Shown: positions 8,658-17,832 of the stretch, piece by piece
How positions within the stretch are numbered: position 1 is the stretch's first letter
How the letters are laid out: each line of letters starts with the position of its first letter
Assembly: GCA_943788095.1 (NCBI GenBank)
Contig: CALSOZ010000001.1
Coordinates: 186,001 to 250,000, forward strand
Reading direction: 5' to 3'
Origin: an uncultured Flavobacteriaceae bacterium
GTDB lineage: Bacteria > Bacteroidota > Bacteroidia > Flavobacteriales > Flavobacteriaceae
DNA: 64,000 nt
The notes under the pieces: generated by a model
Database searches by the model: none
The model's input: the letters and a program-made list of their open reading frames with translations, nothing else
What the model was told of the DNA's origin: nothing
Program-made: the position numbers and the translations under genes

Positions 8658-10207
8658 TATAATAAACTATAAATTGATAAAACCTCTATATTCTTATATT
8701 TTGTAGGCGTAAAAGTTTTTACCTCAACTCCAGGAATATTAACAGCATCATTTATGACCTCTTGATTTTCATGAGCAATAACAAATTGGTTTTGATTAAT
8801 GTTTATATCATAGCCGTCAAAACCAACTAAATAAATTTCTTTAGCGCCTAAATCTAACGCCGCTTGAATCGCCAAAGCCATAGGCGAGTCTGAAGTTGCA
8901 TCTGTGAATGAAATAGCTTCTAATTCTTTAGCTAACTGTTGAATATCGTCGGGGATTGTAGTACCCATCAGTCGAGGATAGGGTGGGTAAATACATGTTT
9001 GATCAATATTCGAAAAATCATCAATTTTTTTTAATAACTTGTCGCTTTCAAAGCCTACTAACCCGTAATACTGATCGCATTTTAAGTCCATAAATTCTAA
9101 CACATTCCGAGTACCTGCATGAATCAAACAGGCCTCTTTTTTAGTATGTTCAAAAAACTTTTGAATCGCTTTTTTGTGTGTTAGGGAAGACAAACCTCCT
9201 CCAAGAATTATTGCTTTTTTATACTTTTCAACTTTTTTTAAGATAGGTAATTTTAAATTATCCTTGATGTCTTGTTGTTGATTGTTAAGTGCGTTTATAA
9301 TACTCCCCAAAGGGTAACGGTTCATTCCTACCCACTCCATGACTTGTTTTTGAGGTAAAGACTTAGCGCCCGAAAACATGTACGGCAGGCTAGTTCCCCA
9401 TTGATGAAGTTTACGAAGCTCTTCAAATTCACTAACCACCTTACTTAGTTCGCTGTATCTAACAGGAAGTCCTTTTGCGTTTTCTAAATACGTAAGCAAT
9501 AACTCTGATTTTAAATTCCCTGCGCCTCTTCCCATGCCGGTAACTGTCGCATCAACAATATCACACCCTGCATCTATCGCGGTAATAGTGTTTATCAATC
9601 CCATTTCTAAGTTATCATGCCCATGAAAACCTAGAGGTACATTTGTTTTTGATTTAACTAATTGAATGGTTTCTTTTACATCTTCTGGCATTACACCTCC
9701 ATAAGAATCTACCATATAAAAATAGTCAATAACGATTTCTACCCCTTTTAAATGATTTAAGAATGACGAATCCGCTTTCCAGTTTGACATGTACATTACA
9801 TTGAAGGCTACTTTAAATCCTTCTTTTTTCACTTCCTTGGCCAGTTCAATAGCGCGTTCCATGTTTTTAGGGTCTATCGCAATACGAATCATTGAAACAT
9901 AGAGCTTACAAGGGCTTAATAACCCTTCTTTTATATGTGATGGACGAATATCTTTTTCGTTCAAAATAATAGTTAATTCTTTAGAGGGCATTAATTCTTT
10001 CAGCCTTTTTAACACATATTCAGGACAGTAAAAGTACTTTCCTAAATAACCCTCCATTGGTATGCTTCTGTATCCAACTTCAACATAATCAATAGGTAAG
10101 GATTCCATTGCTTCGGCATATACTTCAACAGTGGTGTCTTCAAAGTTCCAGTCTGTATAATAGCCTCCGTCTCGTAAGGTGCAATCTAAAAGTTTTATAT
10201 TATTCAA
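8657..10207 (-). CDS. HMG-lyase-type aldolase fused to a DUF115/MptE-like domain
   Basis: 516 residues in two parts. Residues 1-320 are a DRE-TIM metallolyase of the 4-hydroxy-2-oxovalerate aldolase type: 'DCTLRDGG' (8-15), the metal ligands in 'GFHGHDN' (His195, His197) and 'GMGRGAGN' (224-231). These enzymes make or break C-C bonds using pyruvate or acyl groups. Residues 330-516 are a separate Rossmann-like domain with 'ILGGG' (334-338) and 'TSDSPMALAIQAALDLG' (438-454) followed by 'LVGFDGYD' (460-467), resembling DUF115/MptE-like domains found in surface-glycan loci. The gene is coupled to the cytidylyltransferase by a TAATG overlap. I infer that it builds the carbon skeleton of a keto-sugar acid; the reaction is unproven. 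Confidence 0.75.
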   Translation of the reverse strand: MNNIKLLDCTLRDGGYYTDWNFEDTTVEVYAEAMESLPIDYVEVGYRSIPMEGYLGKYFYCPEYVLKRLKELMPSKELTIILNEKDIRPSHIKEGLLSPCKLYVSMIRIAIDPKNMERAIELAKEVKKEGFKVAFNVMYMSNWKADSSFLNHLKGVEIVIDYFYMVDSYGGVMPEDVKETIQLVKSKTNVPLGFHGHDNLEMGLINTITAIDAGCDIVDATVTGMGRGAGNLKSELLLTYLENAKGLPVRYSELSKVVSEFEELRKLHQWGTSLPYMFSGAKSLPQKQVMEWVGMNRYPLGSIINALNNQQQDIKDNLKLPILKKVEKYKKAIILGGGLSSLTHKKAIQKFFEHTKKEACLIHAGTRNVLEFMDLKCDQYYGLVGFESDKLLKKIDDFSNIDQTCIYPPYPRLMGTTIPDDIQQLAKELEAISFTDATSDSPMALAIQAALDLGAKEIYLVGFDGYDININQNQFVIAHENQEVINDAVNIPGVEVKTFTPTKYKNIEVLSIYSLL

Positions 10208-10229
10208 TATTCTATTCTTTAAATGTTAA

Positions 10230-11081
10230 TTAATTTCTAGGTGTTTTACTTAATCTGTCCTGCCAGCTTAGTGTTTCTGTCTTTAACACGCTTTTAATTT
10301 TTGTCTTATCCATAACGCTATAAACAGGCCGCTTCGCTGGCGTTGGATATGCAGATGTTTTAATGGGATTTAGCTTTATTTCTATATTCGATGCTTCGAA
10401 AATTGCTTTTGCAAACTCATACCAGCTTGCTACGCCTTCGTTGCTGTAATGATATACGCCAAAGTTATCGGATTTGGAAGTGAGAATTTTTAAGATTACT
10501 TCTGCTAAATCTCCTGCATAGGTTGGTGTTCCTATTTGATCTGAAACCACGCTAATTTCATCACGTGTTTCGGCCAATTTTAGCATCGTTTTCATAAAAT
10601 TAGTTCCATGCTCAGAATATAACCAAGAGGTTCTTATTATAAAATATTTTTTATTTATTTTTTGTATTTCTACTTCTCCTTTCAGCTTAGACGCTCCATA
10701 TACACTTATGGGTTTGGCAACATCTGTTTCGGTATAAGGCTCGTTTTTTTTACCATCAAACACAAAATCGGTTGAAACCTGAATTAAAATTGTGTCAAAT
10801 TTGTCGCAAACAATCGCTAAGTTTTTTGCCCCTGTTGCATTTATTTCAAATGCTTTATCTACTTCTGTTTCTGCTTTATCAACAGCGGTATAGGCCGCAC
10901 AGTTAATACAGTAATGAATTTTTGAATGAGATTCGAAAAAAGTATTTACCTGGTTTAAATCACAAATATCGAGTTCTTGATAATCTGTATAAATAAAATT
11001 TAGACCTTCATACTGCTTTGCAAGGTCTCTTATACAACTTGCTAATTGTCCATTACTTCCGGTCACCAATACATTCATCAT
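10230..11081 (-). CDS. rfbD: dTDP-4-dehydrorhamnose reductase
   Basis: 283 residues, normal length. It belongs to the short-chain dehydrogenase RmlD group: NAD(P)-binding 'VTGSNGQLASC' at the N-terminus, 'STDFVFDG' (103-110) and the catalytic 'YGASK' (Tyr128, Lys132). It reduces dTDP-4-dehydro-L-rhamnose to dTDP-L-rhamnose, the last step of the pathway, in the cytoplasm. The alternative second Met is equally possible as start (adjacent ATGs). It overlaps rfbC by 4 bp and is 22 bp from the aldolase gene. The product feeds the rhamnosyltransferase-like enzyme at 1045-2163. Confidence 0.95.
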   Translation of the reverse strand: MMNVLVTGSNGQLASCIRDLAKQYEGLNFIYTDYQELDICDLNQVNTFFESHSKIHYCINCAAYTAVDKAETEVDKAFEINATGAKNLAIVCDKFDTILIQVSTDFVFDGKKNEPYTETDVAKPISVYGASKLKGEVEIQKINKKYFIIRTSWLYSEHGTNFMKTMLKLAETRDEISVVSDQIGTPTYAGDLAEVILKILTSKSDNFGVYHYSNEGVASWYEFAKAIFEASNIEIKLNPIKTSAYPTPAKRPVYSVMDKTKIKSVLKTETLSWQDRLSKTPRN

Positions 11082-11623
11082 AGGGTTATGTTTGAAAGTT
11101 TTGGCAGTACTAAGTCTTTCACTGAAACAATAAATTCACTTGTAGGAAGCTTCCAGTCAATCCCAAGAGTTGGATCGTCATAGCGAAGTCCTTGTTCTGA
11201 TTCCTTGTTATAAAAATTATCACATTTATAAGAAAATATAGCGGTTTCACTAAGGACTATAAACCCATGAGCAAACCCACGCGGTACAAAAAGTTGTCTT
11301 TTGTTGTCTTCTGATAATTCGATTGAAAAATGCTTAGAAAAAGTCGGTGACTCTTTTCTCATATCGACGACTACATCTAAAACTCTTCCTTTGACGGTCC
11401 GCACCAATTTAGCCTGCGCATACGCCCCTGTTTGAAAATGCAAGCCTCTTAAAACCCCTTTGGAAGAAAACGATTCGTTGTCTTGAACAAATTTGATTTG
11501 CCGACCTATTAATTCGCTGAACTTATTTTGATTGAAACTTTCAAAAAAGTAACCTCTTATGTCAGTAAACACCTTTGGCTCAACAACAAAGCACCCTTTA
11601 AGTTTTGTTTCTGTGACTGTCAT
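11078..11623 (-). CDS. rfbC: dTDP-4-dehydrorhamnose 3,5-epimerase
   Basis: 181 residues, typical cupin-fold RmlC. Visible signatures are the N-terminal 'DIRGYFFESFNQNKF', the catalytic block 'VLRGLHFQ' (His62) and 'PRGFAHGF' (114-121). It epimerises C3 and C5 of dTDP-4-dehydro-6-deoxyglucose. It lies in the order B-A-C-D in the direction of transcription, 2 bp after rfbA, and overlaps rfbD by 4 bp. Nothing is abnormal about length or motifs. Confidence 0.95.
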   Translation of the reverse strand: MTVTETKLKGCFVVEPKVFTDIRGYFFESFNQNKFSELIGRQIKFVQDNESFSSKGVLRGLHFQTGAYAQAKLVRTVKGRVLDVVVDMRKESPTFSKHFSIELSEDNKRQLFVPRGFAHGFIVLSETAIFSYKCDNFYNKESEQGLRYDDPTLGIDWKLPTSEFIVSVKDLVLPKLSNITL

Positions 11624-11625
11624 TA

Positions 11626-12489
11626 TTATTTATTCAAAAGTTGCATTAAATTTTTACTATAGCCACTTTTTAATAAGGGCTCTACAAGTGCTTTAAGTTG
11701 GATCTCGTTTATATATCCCATTTCAAAAGCAACCCCTTCAATAGCGCCTACTTTTAATCCTTGACGTTGCTCAATAACCTCCACAAATTGCGAAGCTTGC
11801 ATTAACGATTGAAAGGTCCCCGTATCTAACCATGCGGTCCCTCGGTCTAAAATACTGACACTAAGTTTGCCTTGTTTGAGGTATTCTTTGTTAACATCTG
11901 TTATTTCTAATTCACCTCTGTGGCTGGGTTTGATGTTTTTCGCAATTTCGACGACTGTATTATCATAAAAATAAATCCCCGGTACCGCATAATTCGATTT
12001 TGGGTGTTCTGGTTTTTCTTCAATAGATATCGCTTTGCCTTCTTGATTAAATTCAACAACTCCATAACGTTCTGGGTCATTGACTCTATAGGCATAAATA
12101 ATTCCGCCATCTGGATCGTTATTCGCTTGTAAAAGTTTTTCTAACCCCGTCCCATAAAAAATATTGTCTCCTAAAATAAGTGCTACTTTATCATCTCCAA
12201 TAAACTCTTCGCCAATTAAAAAGGCTTCGGCCAAACCATTTGGGTGTTCTTGGACGGCATATTCAAATGAACATCCGTATTTTTTACCATCTCCAAGTAA
12301 GTTTTGAAATAGGGGTAAATCTGTGGGCGTTGAAATGATTAAGACCTCGTTGATCCCTGCATACATTAATGTAGACAACGGATAATATATCATTGGCTTA
12401 TCATAAATAGGCATCAATTGCTTACTTACAGACAGTGTTAAAGGGTGTAGTCGGGTTCCAGCCCCCCCTGCAAGAATGATTCCTTTCAT
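11626..12489 (-). CDS. rfbA: Glucose-1-phosphate thymidylyltransferase
   Basis: 287 residues, full-length RmlA. It shows the nucleotidyltransferase loop '[11 protein letters not shown]' (8-18), 'LGDNIFYG' (metal-binding Asp) and '[20 protein letters not shown]', with the catalytic Lys in the EEKP block. It makes dTDP-glucose from glucose-1-phosphate and dTTP and is usually feedback-inhibited by dTDP-rhamnose. It overlaps rfbB by 4 bp. The tight spacing of all four rfb genes implies a single transcript with the glycan genes downstream. Confidence 0.96.
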   Translation of the reverse strand: MKGIILAGGAGTRLHPLTLSVSKQLMPIYDKPMIYYPLSTLMYAGINEVLIISTPTDLPLFQNLLGDGKKYGCSFEYAVQEHPNGLAEAFLIGEEFIGDDKVALILGDNIFYGTGLEKLLQANNDPDGGIIYAYRVNDPERYGVVEFNQEGKAISIEEKPEHPKSNYAVPGIYFYDNTVVEIAKNIKPSHRGELEITDVNKEYLKQGKLSVSILDRGTAWLDTGTFQSLMQASQFVEVIEQRQGLKVGAIEGVAFEMGYINEIQLKALVEPLLKSGYSKNLMQLLNK

Positions 12490-13538
12490 GTGTTTTTATT
12501 GTATTGTTTATTGTAATAGGACTGATACGCTCCGCTTGTCACATTCTTTAGCCAAACGTCGTTGTTTAAATACCAATCAATAGTGATGGTCAAGCCTTCT
12601 TCAAAAGTAACGGAAGGCTCCCAGCCTAATTCATTTTTTATTTTTGAAGCATCAATCGCATAACGCAAATCATGCCCTGGACGGTCTGTTACAAAAGTGA
12701 TTAGTTTTTCTGAATCTCCTGAAGGTCGGCAAAGCTTAGTATCCATTTGCTGACACAACACCTTTACTAGATCTATGTTTTTCCATTCATTGAACCCGCC
12801 AATATTGTAGGTTTCTTTGTTTTTTCCTTTGTGAAACACTAAGTCAATAGCTATTGCATGGTCTTTGACATACAGCCAATCCCTTGTGTAATCGCCATTT
12901 CCATAGACCGGAAGCGGCTCTCTGTTTATAATGTTATTAATAAATAATGGGATTAATTTTTCTGGAAATTGATTCTGCCCATAATTGTTCGAACAGTTCG
13001 TGATTACGTACGGCATGTTGTAGGTTTCTCCATACGATCGTACAATGTGATCTGAGCTCGCTTTTGATGCCGAATAAGGCGAGTTTGGGTCATAGGGAGT
13101 CGTTTCCGTAAACAATCCTGTTTGTCCTAACGTTCCGTAAACCTCATCAGTACTTACGTGATAAAACAACTTGTCTTTAAAGTTATTTTTCCAAGTATCT
13201 TTAAAAGCATTTAATAGAATCGTGGTGCCAAGAATGTTGGTTTTAATAAACGCTAAAGGGTCTTTGATCGACCGGTCGACATGAGACTCCGCCGCTAGGT
13301 GAATAACTCGATCAAACTTGTGTTTTTGAAATAACTCATTTATGAAAGTCTCATCTGTGATGTCACCTTTTATAAAGGTGTAGTTTGGCTTGGATTCTAT
13401 CGCTTTTAAATTCTCTAGATTTCCTGCATAGGTCAATGCGTCTAAATTATAAACGTGATACTCTGGATACTTTTCCACAAACAAGGTTAAGACATGCGAG
13501 CCTATAAAACCAGCGCCGCCCGTTACTAAAATAGTCAT
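12486..13538 (-). CDS. rfbB: dTDP-glucose 4,6-dehydratase
   Basis: 350 residues, extended-SDR RmlB. It has NAD-binding '[11 protein letters not shown]' (5-15), '[11 protein letters not shown]' (80-90), the catalytic 'STDEVYG' (129-135) and 'YSASK' (Tyr155, Lys159). It converts dTDP-glucose to dTDP-4-dehydro-6-deoxyglucose, the committed step toward rhamnose. Its ATG overlaps the stop of the Wzz-like gene by 4 bp, tying sugar supply to chain-length control in one operon. Confidence 0.96.
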   Translation of the reverse strand: MTILVTGGAGFIGSHVLTLFVEKYPEYHVYNLDALTYAGNLENLKAIESKPNYTFIKGDITDETFINELFQKHKFDRVIHLAAESHVDRSIKDPLAFIKTNILGTTILLNAFKDTWKNNFKDKLFYHVSTDEVYGTLGQTGLFTETTPYDPNSPYSASKASSDHIVRSYGETYNMPYVITNCSNNYGQNQFPEKLIPLFINNIINREPLPVYGNGDYTRDWLYVKDHAIAIDLVFHKGKNKETYNIGGFNEWKNIDLVKVLCQQMDTKLCRPSGDSEKLITFVTDRPGHDLRYAIDASKIKNELGWEPSVTFEEGLTITIDWYLNNDVWLKNVTSGAYQSYYNKQYNKNT

Positions 13539-14608
13539 ACAGTAGTTTTATACTTTTCTAAAAATTTAAAAAACTCTAACCCTAATAAAATAATGAAGGT
13601 GAGTAAAAACAAGACGATCGTATAATACAATTTGACACTATATTCATTTCCAAAAAGATTTTTGGTGTTGCTTGCAAACCCTGAGTCTTGCTTATTAGAA
13701 ATGGTTTCAATGATAAATTGCTTATCGAGTAATTCTCTTTCTATTTCAACCAATTCTTTTCTCAACTCCAAATCACTTTTGTATAACTCGTATTCTTTGG
13801 TTTTATCCGTTTCGCCTGAGCCTTCAAAAGTGATGCCGATTTCAGAGGCTTTATCCGAACTCAGCCCTTGTTCTAAAACGCGTTTGTAAGTACTTTGAAG
13901 CGAATCTGACTTAACCAATGCTAATTCCAATCCTTCCTTGGTTTTGTTGAGACTTGCGATGTCTTTATTCTGCTCGTTTATAAAAAATGGGTTGGTGTTA
14001 ATGGACTCAATAATACTTTCAAAAACAGATTTAAAACTATTTCTCTGGGTCGAGCTGATCTGCACCTGCTGATATATATGCGTGTAGTCTTCATTGTTTC
14101 GCAAGAAGTCTTCATACTCAATTTTGGTTGCCACCAAAGAGTCTAGTTTTTTAACGTAGTCATTAAAGGCAAGAAGTTTATCGTTTTTGCTTACTACCGG
14201 TTCAACTTTAAATGACAAAATCGATTCAGCCTTCTCTGTATCTAAATTTAACACAGTGCCTAAAGTTTCATAATCCCCTTGTCTTACCAAATCATTATAG
14301 TAACTTACAGCGTTATACAGGTTTTCTCCTGTTGGATAATTTTGAACGACCGTCACTGAAGATTCATATTTAGGAACCGACGACTTACCCTTTAAAACCC
14401 CAATTATAAGTCCTGATATCCCCGCTAATGCTAGAATAATAATTCTTTTTTTTACGAAAAAAACGAGCCATACAAATGCTAAGAAAATGCTCTTAAAAAT
14501 GTTGTATATAAAGTTAAAGAAACGATCAAAGGCATTTCCAATAAGCTTAAAAAGTTGCCCTAAATCAACTTCTTCTGAAGTGTTGGGTGTGTTCGAATTT
14601 GTACTCAT
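13535..14608 (-). CDS. Wzz-like chain-length determinant protein
   Basis: 357 residues with the two-helix topology of polysaccharide co-polymerases: a membrane segment after a basic patch ('VKKRIIILALAGISGLIIG', about 52-70), a long, mostly alpha-helical periplasmic region rich in charged residues, and a C-terminal membrane helix (about 326-346) followed by a short basic tail. There is no cytoplasmic tyrosine-kinase domain. Such proteins set the number of repeat units added by Wzy. The N-terminal 40 residues before the first helix are longer than in the enterobacterial Wzz. It lies immediately upstream of rfbB (4-bp overlap) and 6 bp after the DUF6909-type gene. Confidence 0.75.
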   Translation of the reverse strand: MSTNSNTPNTSEEVDLGQLFKLIGNAFDRFFNFIYNIFKSIFLAFVWLVFFVKKRIIILALAGISGLIIGVLKGKSSVPKYESSVTVVQNYPTGENLYNAVSYYNDLVRQGDYETLGTVLNLDTEKAESILSFKVEPVVSKNDKLLAFNDYVKKLDSLVATKIEYEDFLRNNEDYTHIYQQVQISSTQRNSFKSVFESIIESINTNPFFINEQNKDIASLNKTKEGLELALVKSDSLQSTYKRVLEQGLSSDKASEIGITFEGSGETDKTKEYELYKSDLELRKELVEIERELLDKQFIIETISNKQDSGFASNTKNLFGNEYSVKLYYTIVLFLLTFIILLGLEFFKFLEKYKTTV

Positions 14609-14614
14609 AATCTG

Positions 14615-16300
14615 CTAATTAAAAATCTGTTGTAAAATTTGTTTGGTAATTAAATACGTTGGTTTGACACCGCTTGAGCCAAGACCTCCAGAAGCCAACG
14701 TACTTCCTGTTTCAAGTGGGTTGTCACTAGCATAATAAGCGTACCTTACTTTGACATTAGGGTTGATGCTATGCCTGACTTTAGAAGCTGCTTGAATGGC
14801 TTTTTGATAGTGTGCACCCTCCATTTCCAATCCAATAACATTCCAGGTGGAGTCGTGGAAAAACTTTAAAAGATCTTTGTTTTGAAGGGACGTGCCCAAA
14901 ACAGTCACCATCGTGCCTTCAAATACTCTTAAATTTTTGGTGTCGAAATCTTCAAGAGTTAACTCATTTTTAAAAGGATAATTATCGGCGGTACCTTCAA
15001 AGATATGGGCCGATGGTATCATAATATCTCCTTTTGACCCTTCTAAAATCCCTGCCTTACCCATGATAGAAATAGAATCTACCTCAAGGTGAATATCCCT
15101 TTCAGTAGTTTTAAAAGGCTTTAACAGTTCGTCAATCGTTTCATAAGCTTGCTCTCCAAAAGCGTAGTCCATAACAATAATAACAGGTGCATCCTTGGCG
15201 GGCTCAAATGCAAATGACGTGTTTAAAAAATCGATCTTTGATGTGTCAAATATCTGAACATCTATATTGGTTCCTGAAGTGTCTTTTATATCGATCATCC
15301 CTTCTTGCAACGCTAATTGTTTCGTTTTGTTGCGAAGGGACTGGTTTTCTTCTTTACTTAATTGTTCATATACCGTAAAAATATCATGTTTAGCACATAA
15401 CGTTTTAAGGGCTTTGGGCGCATGAAGCGTGTTCATTACACTGTGTAAGTTTGCAGAAATAACATGGATTGGGCGATTGAGTAATTGGTGTTTCTGAAGC
15501 GTTTCTTTAATGGTATTCGCCCAGACCTCTCCATATATATGGTGTCCCAAGCGTTCTCTAAGAACAGGACTAAAACTAATCGTTCTTTTAGAATTATCAA
15601 CGATTTCTTCAATCGCACGCTTTCCAAGCCAATAAATAAGATGTAAAAAATGATCTGGTTGAGTGGCTGTAGAAAATTGATCATACACCTCTAAAATTTC
15701 TTCAAATGTACGTCCTAAAATATTTCCCGTATGCGTAATTGCTAATTCTCGTTCTTTTTGATTTAGCTTTTTCTTTGAAAGCACTGCCGTTTCCAGTTTT
15801 ACCCAGTCTCTAGTTGTGGTTCCTTTGTCATCGATTACCACCCGTTTTGCAATTTTATGAGACTCAATAAACATGAATGTTAAATGGGTCAATATATCAT
15901 AAATCTCAGAACGTCCACGTGTGATTTCGATATTCATCTGCTCAAAATCAATTCGATAACAATCTCGACGCCGTTTTGAAGGAACAATCACCTCAAAATG
16001 TGAATTCCCAAATCCTTCAGCACTCGTTAAATTGATTAAAATACACTCTTCGATGCCCACGGGAAGTCTGTCGACAACATAAAGTAGCCCTTCTAATTCT
16101 GTCTTATCACCTGCAATAGACCCATAAATTTCGGGGCGCAATTGCAGTAATGCTTGACGCAATGTTTCTCCAGAAACTCCCATTGGCTTATAAAACCCTC
16201 GATTGAATAGATGTCGCATCGTTAAATACATGCGTTCAATCGCATGAGAACTCTCTTGGGCTCTGGAGCGTATGATATTTTTAGTATGGTGTTGCTTCAT
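14615..16300 (-). CDS. DUF6909-type conserved protein with nucleoside-phosphorylase-like C-terminus
   Basis: 561 residues, soluble, no signal peptide. From memory this corresponds to a Flavobacteriia family now called DUF6909. The C-terminal third has features of the purine nucleoside phosphorylase/MTA-nucleosidase superfamily: 'SIMGKAGILEGSKGDIMIP', then 'TVLGTSLQ' and 'VIGLEMEGAHYQ', where MTAN-type enzymes have a catalytic MEG/MEA block. The N-terminal 350 residues are unassigned. It sits in a run of minus-strand genes between GH3 and wzz with 6-18 bp spacing. A nucleoside-related role is inference only; AMP nucleosidase is another relative with a long N-terminal domain. Confidence 0.6.
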   Translation of the reverse strand: MKQHHTKNIIRSRAQESSHAIERMYLTMRHLFNRGFYKPMGVSGETLRQALLQLRPEIYGSIAGDKTELEGLLYVVDRLPVGIEECILINLTSAEGFGNSHFEVIVPSKRRRDCYRIDFEQMNIEITRGRSEIYDILTHLTFMFIESHKIAKRVVIDDKGTTTRDWVKLETAVLSKKKLNQKERELAITHTGNILGRTFEEILEVYDQFSTATQPDHFLHLIYWLGKRAIEEIVDNSKRTISFSPVLRERLGHHIYGEVWANTIKETLQKHQLLNRPIHVISANLHSVMNTLHAPKALKTLCAKHDIFTVYEQLSKEENQSLRNKTKQLALQEGMIDIKDTSGTNIDVQIFDTSKIDFLNTSFAFEPAKDAPVIIVMDYAFGEQAYETIDELLKPFKTTERDIHLEVDSISIMGKAGILEGSKGDIMIPSAHIFEGTADNYPFKNELTLEDFDTKNLRVFEGTMVTVLGTSLQNKDLLKFFHDSTWNVIGLEMEGAHYQKAIQAASKVRHSINPNVKVRYAYYASDNPLETGSTLASGGLGSSGVKPTYLITKQILQQIFN

Positions 16301-16318
16301 TTGTTGTACAAATATAAG

Positions 16319-17821
16319 CTAAATAGTCTGATTATTTTTAATCAGACTGTCCGCTATTTTTCGATCGTTAGATAATCGCGGCGTTTTATTTTGCCCTCCG
16401 AGTTTGCCAATCGTTTTCATGTAGTTTTGAAAACCGTCTTTTTTTACCTGAGTAATTTTTAAGGGCTGCAAAACTTTTCCTTGGATCAGGTCTAGATAGT
16501 AACTGTTTTGGAGCTGTAATGCTTGATCGATTTTAATCTCAAACTTCTCAATATCTGATGGCGGTTTTTCAAACTCAATAAACCATTCGTGATAGGGCAG
16601 CCCTTCAGAAGGAGCAATTTGAGGAGCTACCGTAAATTCACTCACGCTGATATCTGTCGTTTTTAGAGCGCTTAAAAGCGATTGTTCAACTTCCTTTGCA
16701 ATCACATGTTCTCCAAAAGCAGAGATAAAATGTTTGATTCGTCCACTAACAATTACCCTAAATGGCGCTAAGGACGTAAACTGAATTGTATCTCCAATAT
16801 TATAGGCCCAAAGCCCAGCGTTCGTTGAAATAATCATTACATAGTTCACCCCCTTTTGGACGTCTTTTAACGTCAATCGCTTTGGGTCTGGATCAAAAAA
16901 GGTGTCTGCAATAATAAATTCATAAAACATCCCTGAGTCTAATTGAAGAAGCATTCCGGGATCGTTTTGTTGGTCTTGAAATGCAAAAAAACCCTCGCTT
17001 GCAGGGTAAAGTTCTACGTTGTCCACCTTTCTTCCTATTAACGTTTCAAATTTGGATCGGTAGGGCTCATAATTCACTCCTCCAAAAATAAAAAGACTAA
17101 GGTTTTTAAAAATGTCTCCTACTTTTTGATCTTTTTCTTCGATTAGTTTTTCAAAATACATTTGAACCCAAGAAGGGATGCCTGCAATGACAGTCATGTC
17201 TTCACTAACGGTTTCTTGAACGATTGTATTTACTTTCGTTTCCCAATCTTCAATACAATTGGTTTCCCAAGAAGGAAGTCTATTTTTCTGAAGGTATTTA
17301 GGGACATAGTGGGCTACAATGCCTGATAACCGTCCCAGTTGAATGCCATTTTTGGTTTCAAGAACGGGGCTTCCTTGTAGGAAAATCATTTTTCCACTCA
17401 CGATTTGAGTGTTTCCTGTTTGATGAATGTATAATAAGATTGCACTTTTTGCTGCTTCTATATGACCCGGCATGCTTTCTTTGGTAATGGGAATGTATTT
17501 GGCTCCCGATGTTGTTCCGGAGGTTTTAGCAAAATACAGCGGCTTGCCTTTCCAAAGAACATCTGATTCTCCTGCTACAACCTTTTCAATATAGGGTTTC
17601 AAGGCTTCATAATCCCGTATAGGAACGCGCTTTACAAACTCTTCGTGGGAGTTTATATTGATAAAATCATGGTCTTTTCCAAATTGTGTAGAGCGAGCCT
17701 CTGAAATTAAAGAGTGAAACACTTTTTGTTGCGTTTCAATAGGGTTGGAGGCCCATTTATTGATTTTATTATACGTTTTGGCCGCGTATAGTTTTGCGAA
17801 GAACGCTTTAAGTGATGGCAT
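16319..17821 (-). CDS. GH3 auxin-responsive-promoter family protein (acyl-adenylating enzyme)
   Basis: 500 residues. The ATP/AMP-binding signature 'FAKTSGTTSGAKYIP' (97-111) is followed by 'YPASEGFFAFQ' (272-282) and a later 'YNIGDTIQFT' plus 'GRIKHFISAFGEHV' block, the order seen in plant and bacterial GH3 enzymes of the ANL superfamily. Plant GH3 proteins adenylate a carboxylate and conjugate it to an amino acid; the bacterial substrate is unknown to me. It lies 11 bp after the M23 peptidase gene and 18 bp before the DUF6909-type gene. The tatA/M23/GH3 grouping recurs in Flavobacteriaceae, so it is likely core rather than part of glycan synthesis. Confidence 0.85.
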   Translation of the reverse strand: MPSLKAFFAKLYAAKTYNKINKWASNPIETQQKVFHSLISEARSTQFGKDHDFININSHEEFVKRVPIRDYEALKPYIEKVVAGESDVLWKGKPLYFAKTSGTTSGAKYIPITKESMPGHIEAAKSAILLYIHQTGNTQIVSGKMIFLQGSPVLETKNGIQLGRLSGIVAHYVPKYLQKNRLPSWETNCIEDWETKVNTIVQETVSEDMTVIAGIPSWVQMYFEKLIEEKDQKVGDIFKNLSLFIFGGVNYEPYRSKFETLIGRKVDNVELYPASEGFFAFQDQQNDPGMLLQLDSGMFYEFIIADTFFDPDPKRLTLKDVQKGVNYVMIISTNAGLWAYNIGDTIQFTSLAPFRVIVSGRIKHFISAFGEHVIAKEVEQSLLSALKTTDISVSEFTVAPQIAPSEGLPYHEWFIEFEKPPSDIEKFEIKIDQALQLQNSYYLDLIQGKVLQPLKITQVKKDGFQNYMKTIGKLGGQNKTPRLSNDRKIADSLIKNNQTI

Positions 17822-17832
17822 TTTGGTTGGCT

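Noticed and set aside
15908-15925. CACGTG core inside the DUF6909-type gene
   Set aside because: The flanking bases do not form the GTTNCACGTGNAAC palindrome, so it is not parS. Other CACGTG cores near 28918 and 43885 fail for the same reason.
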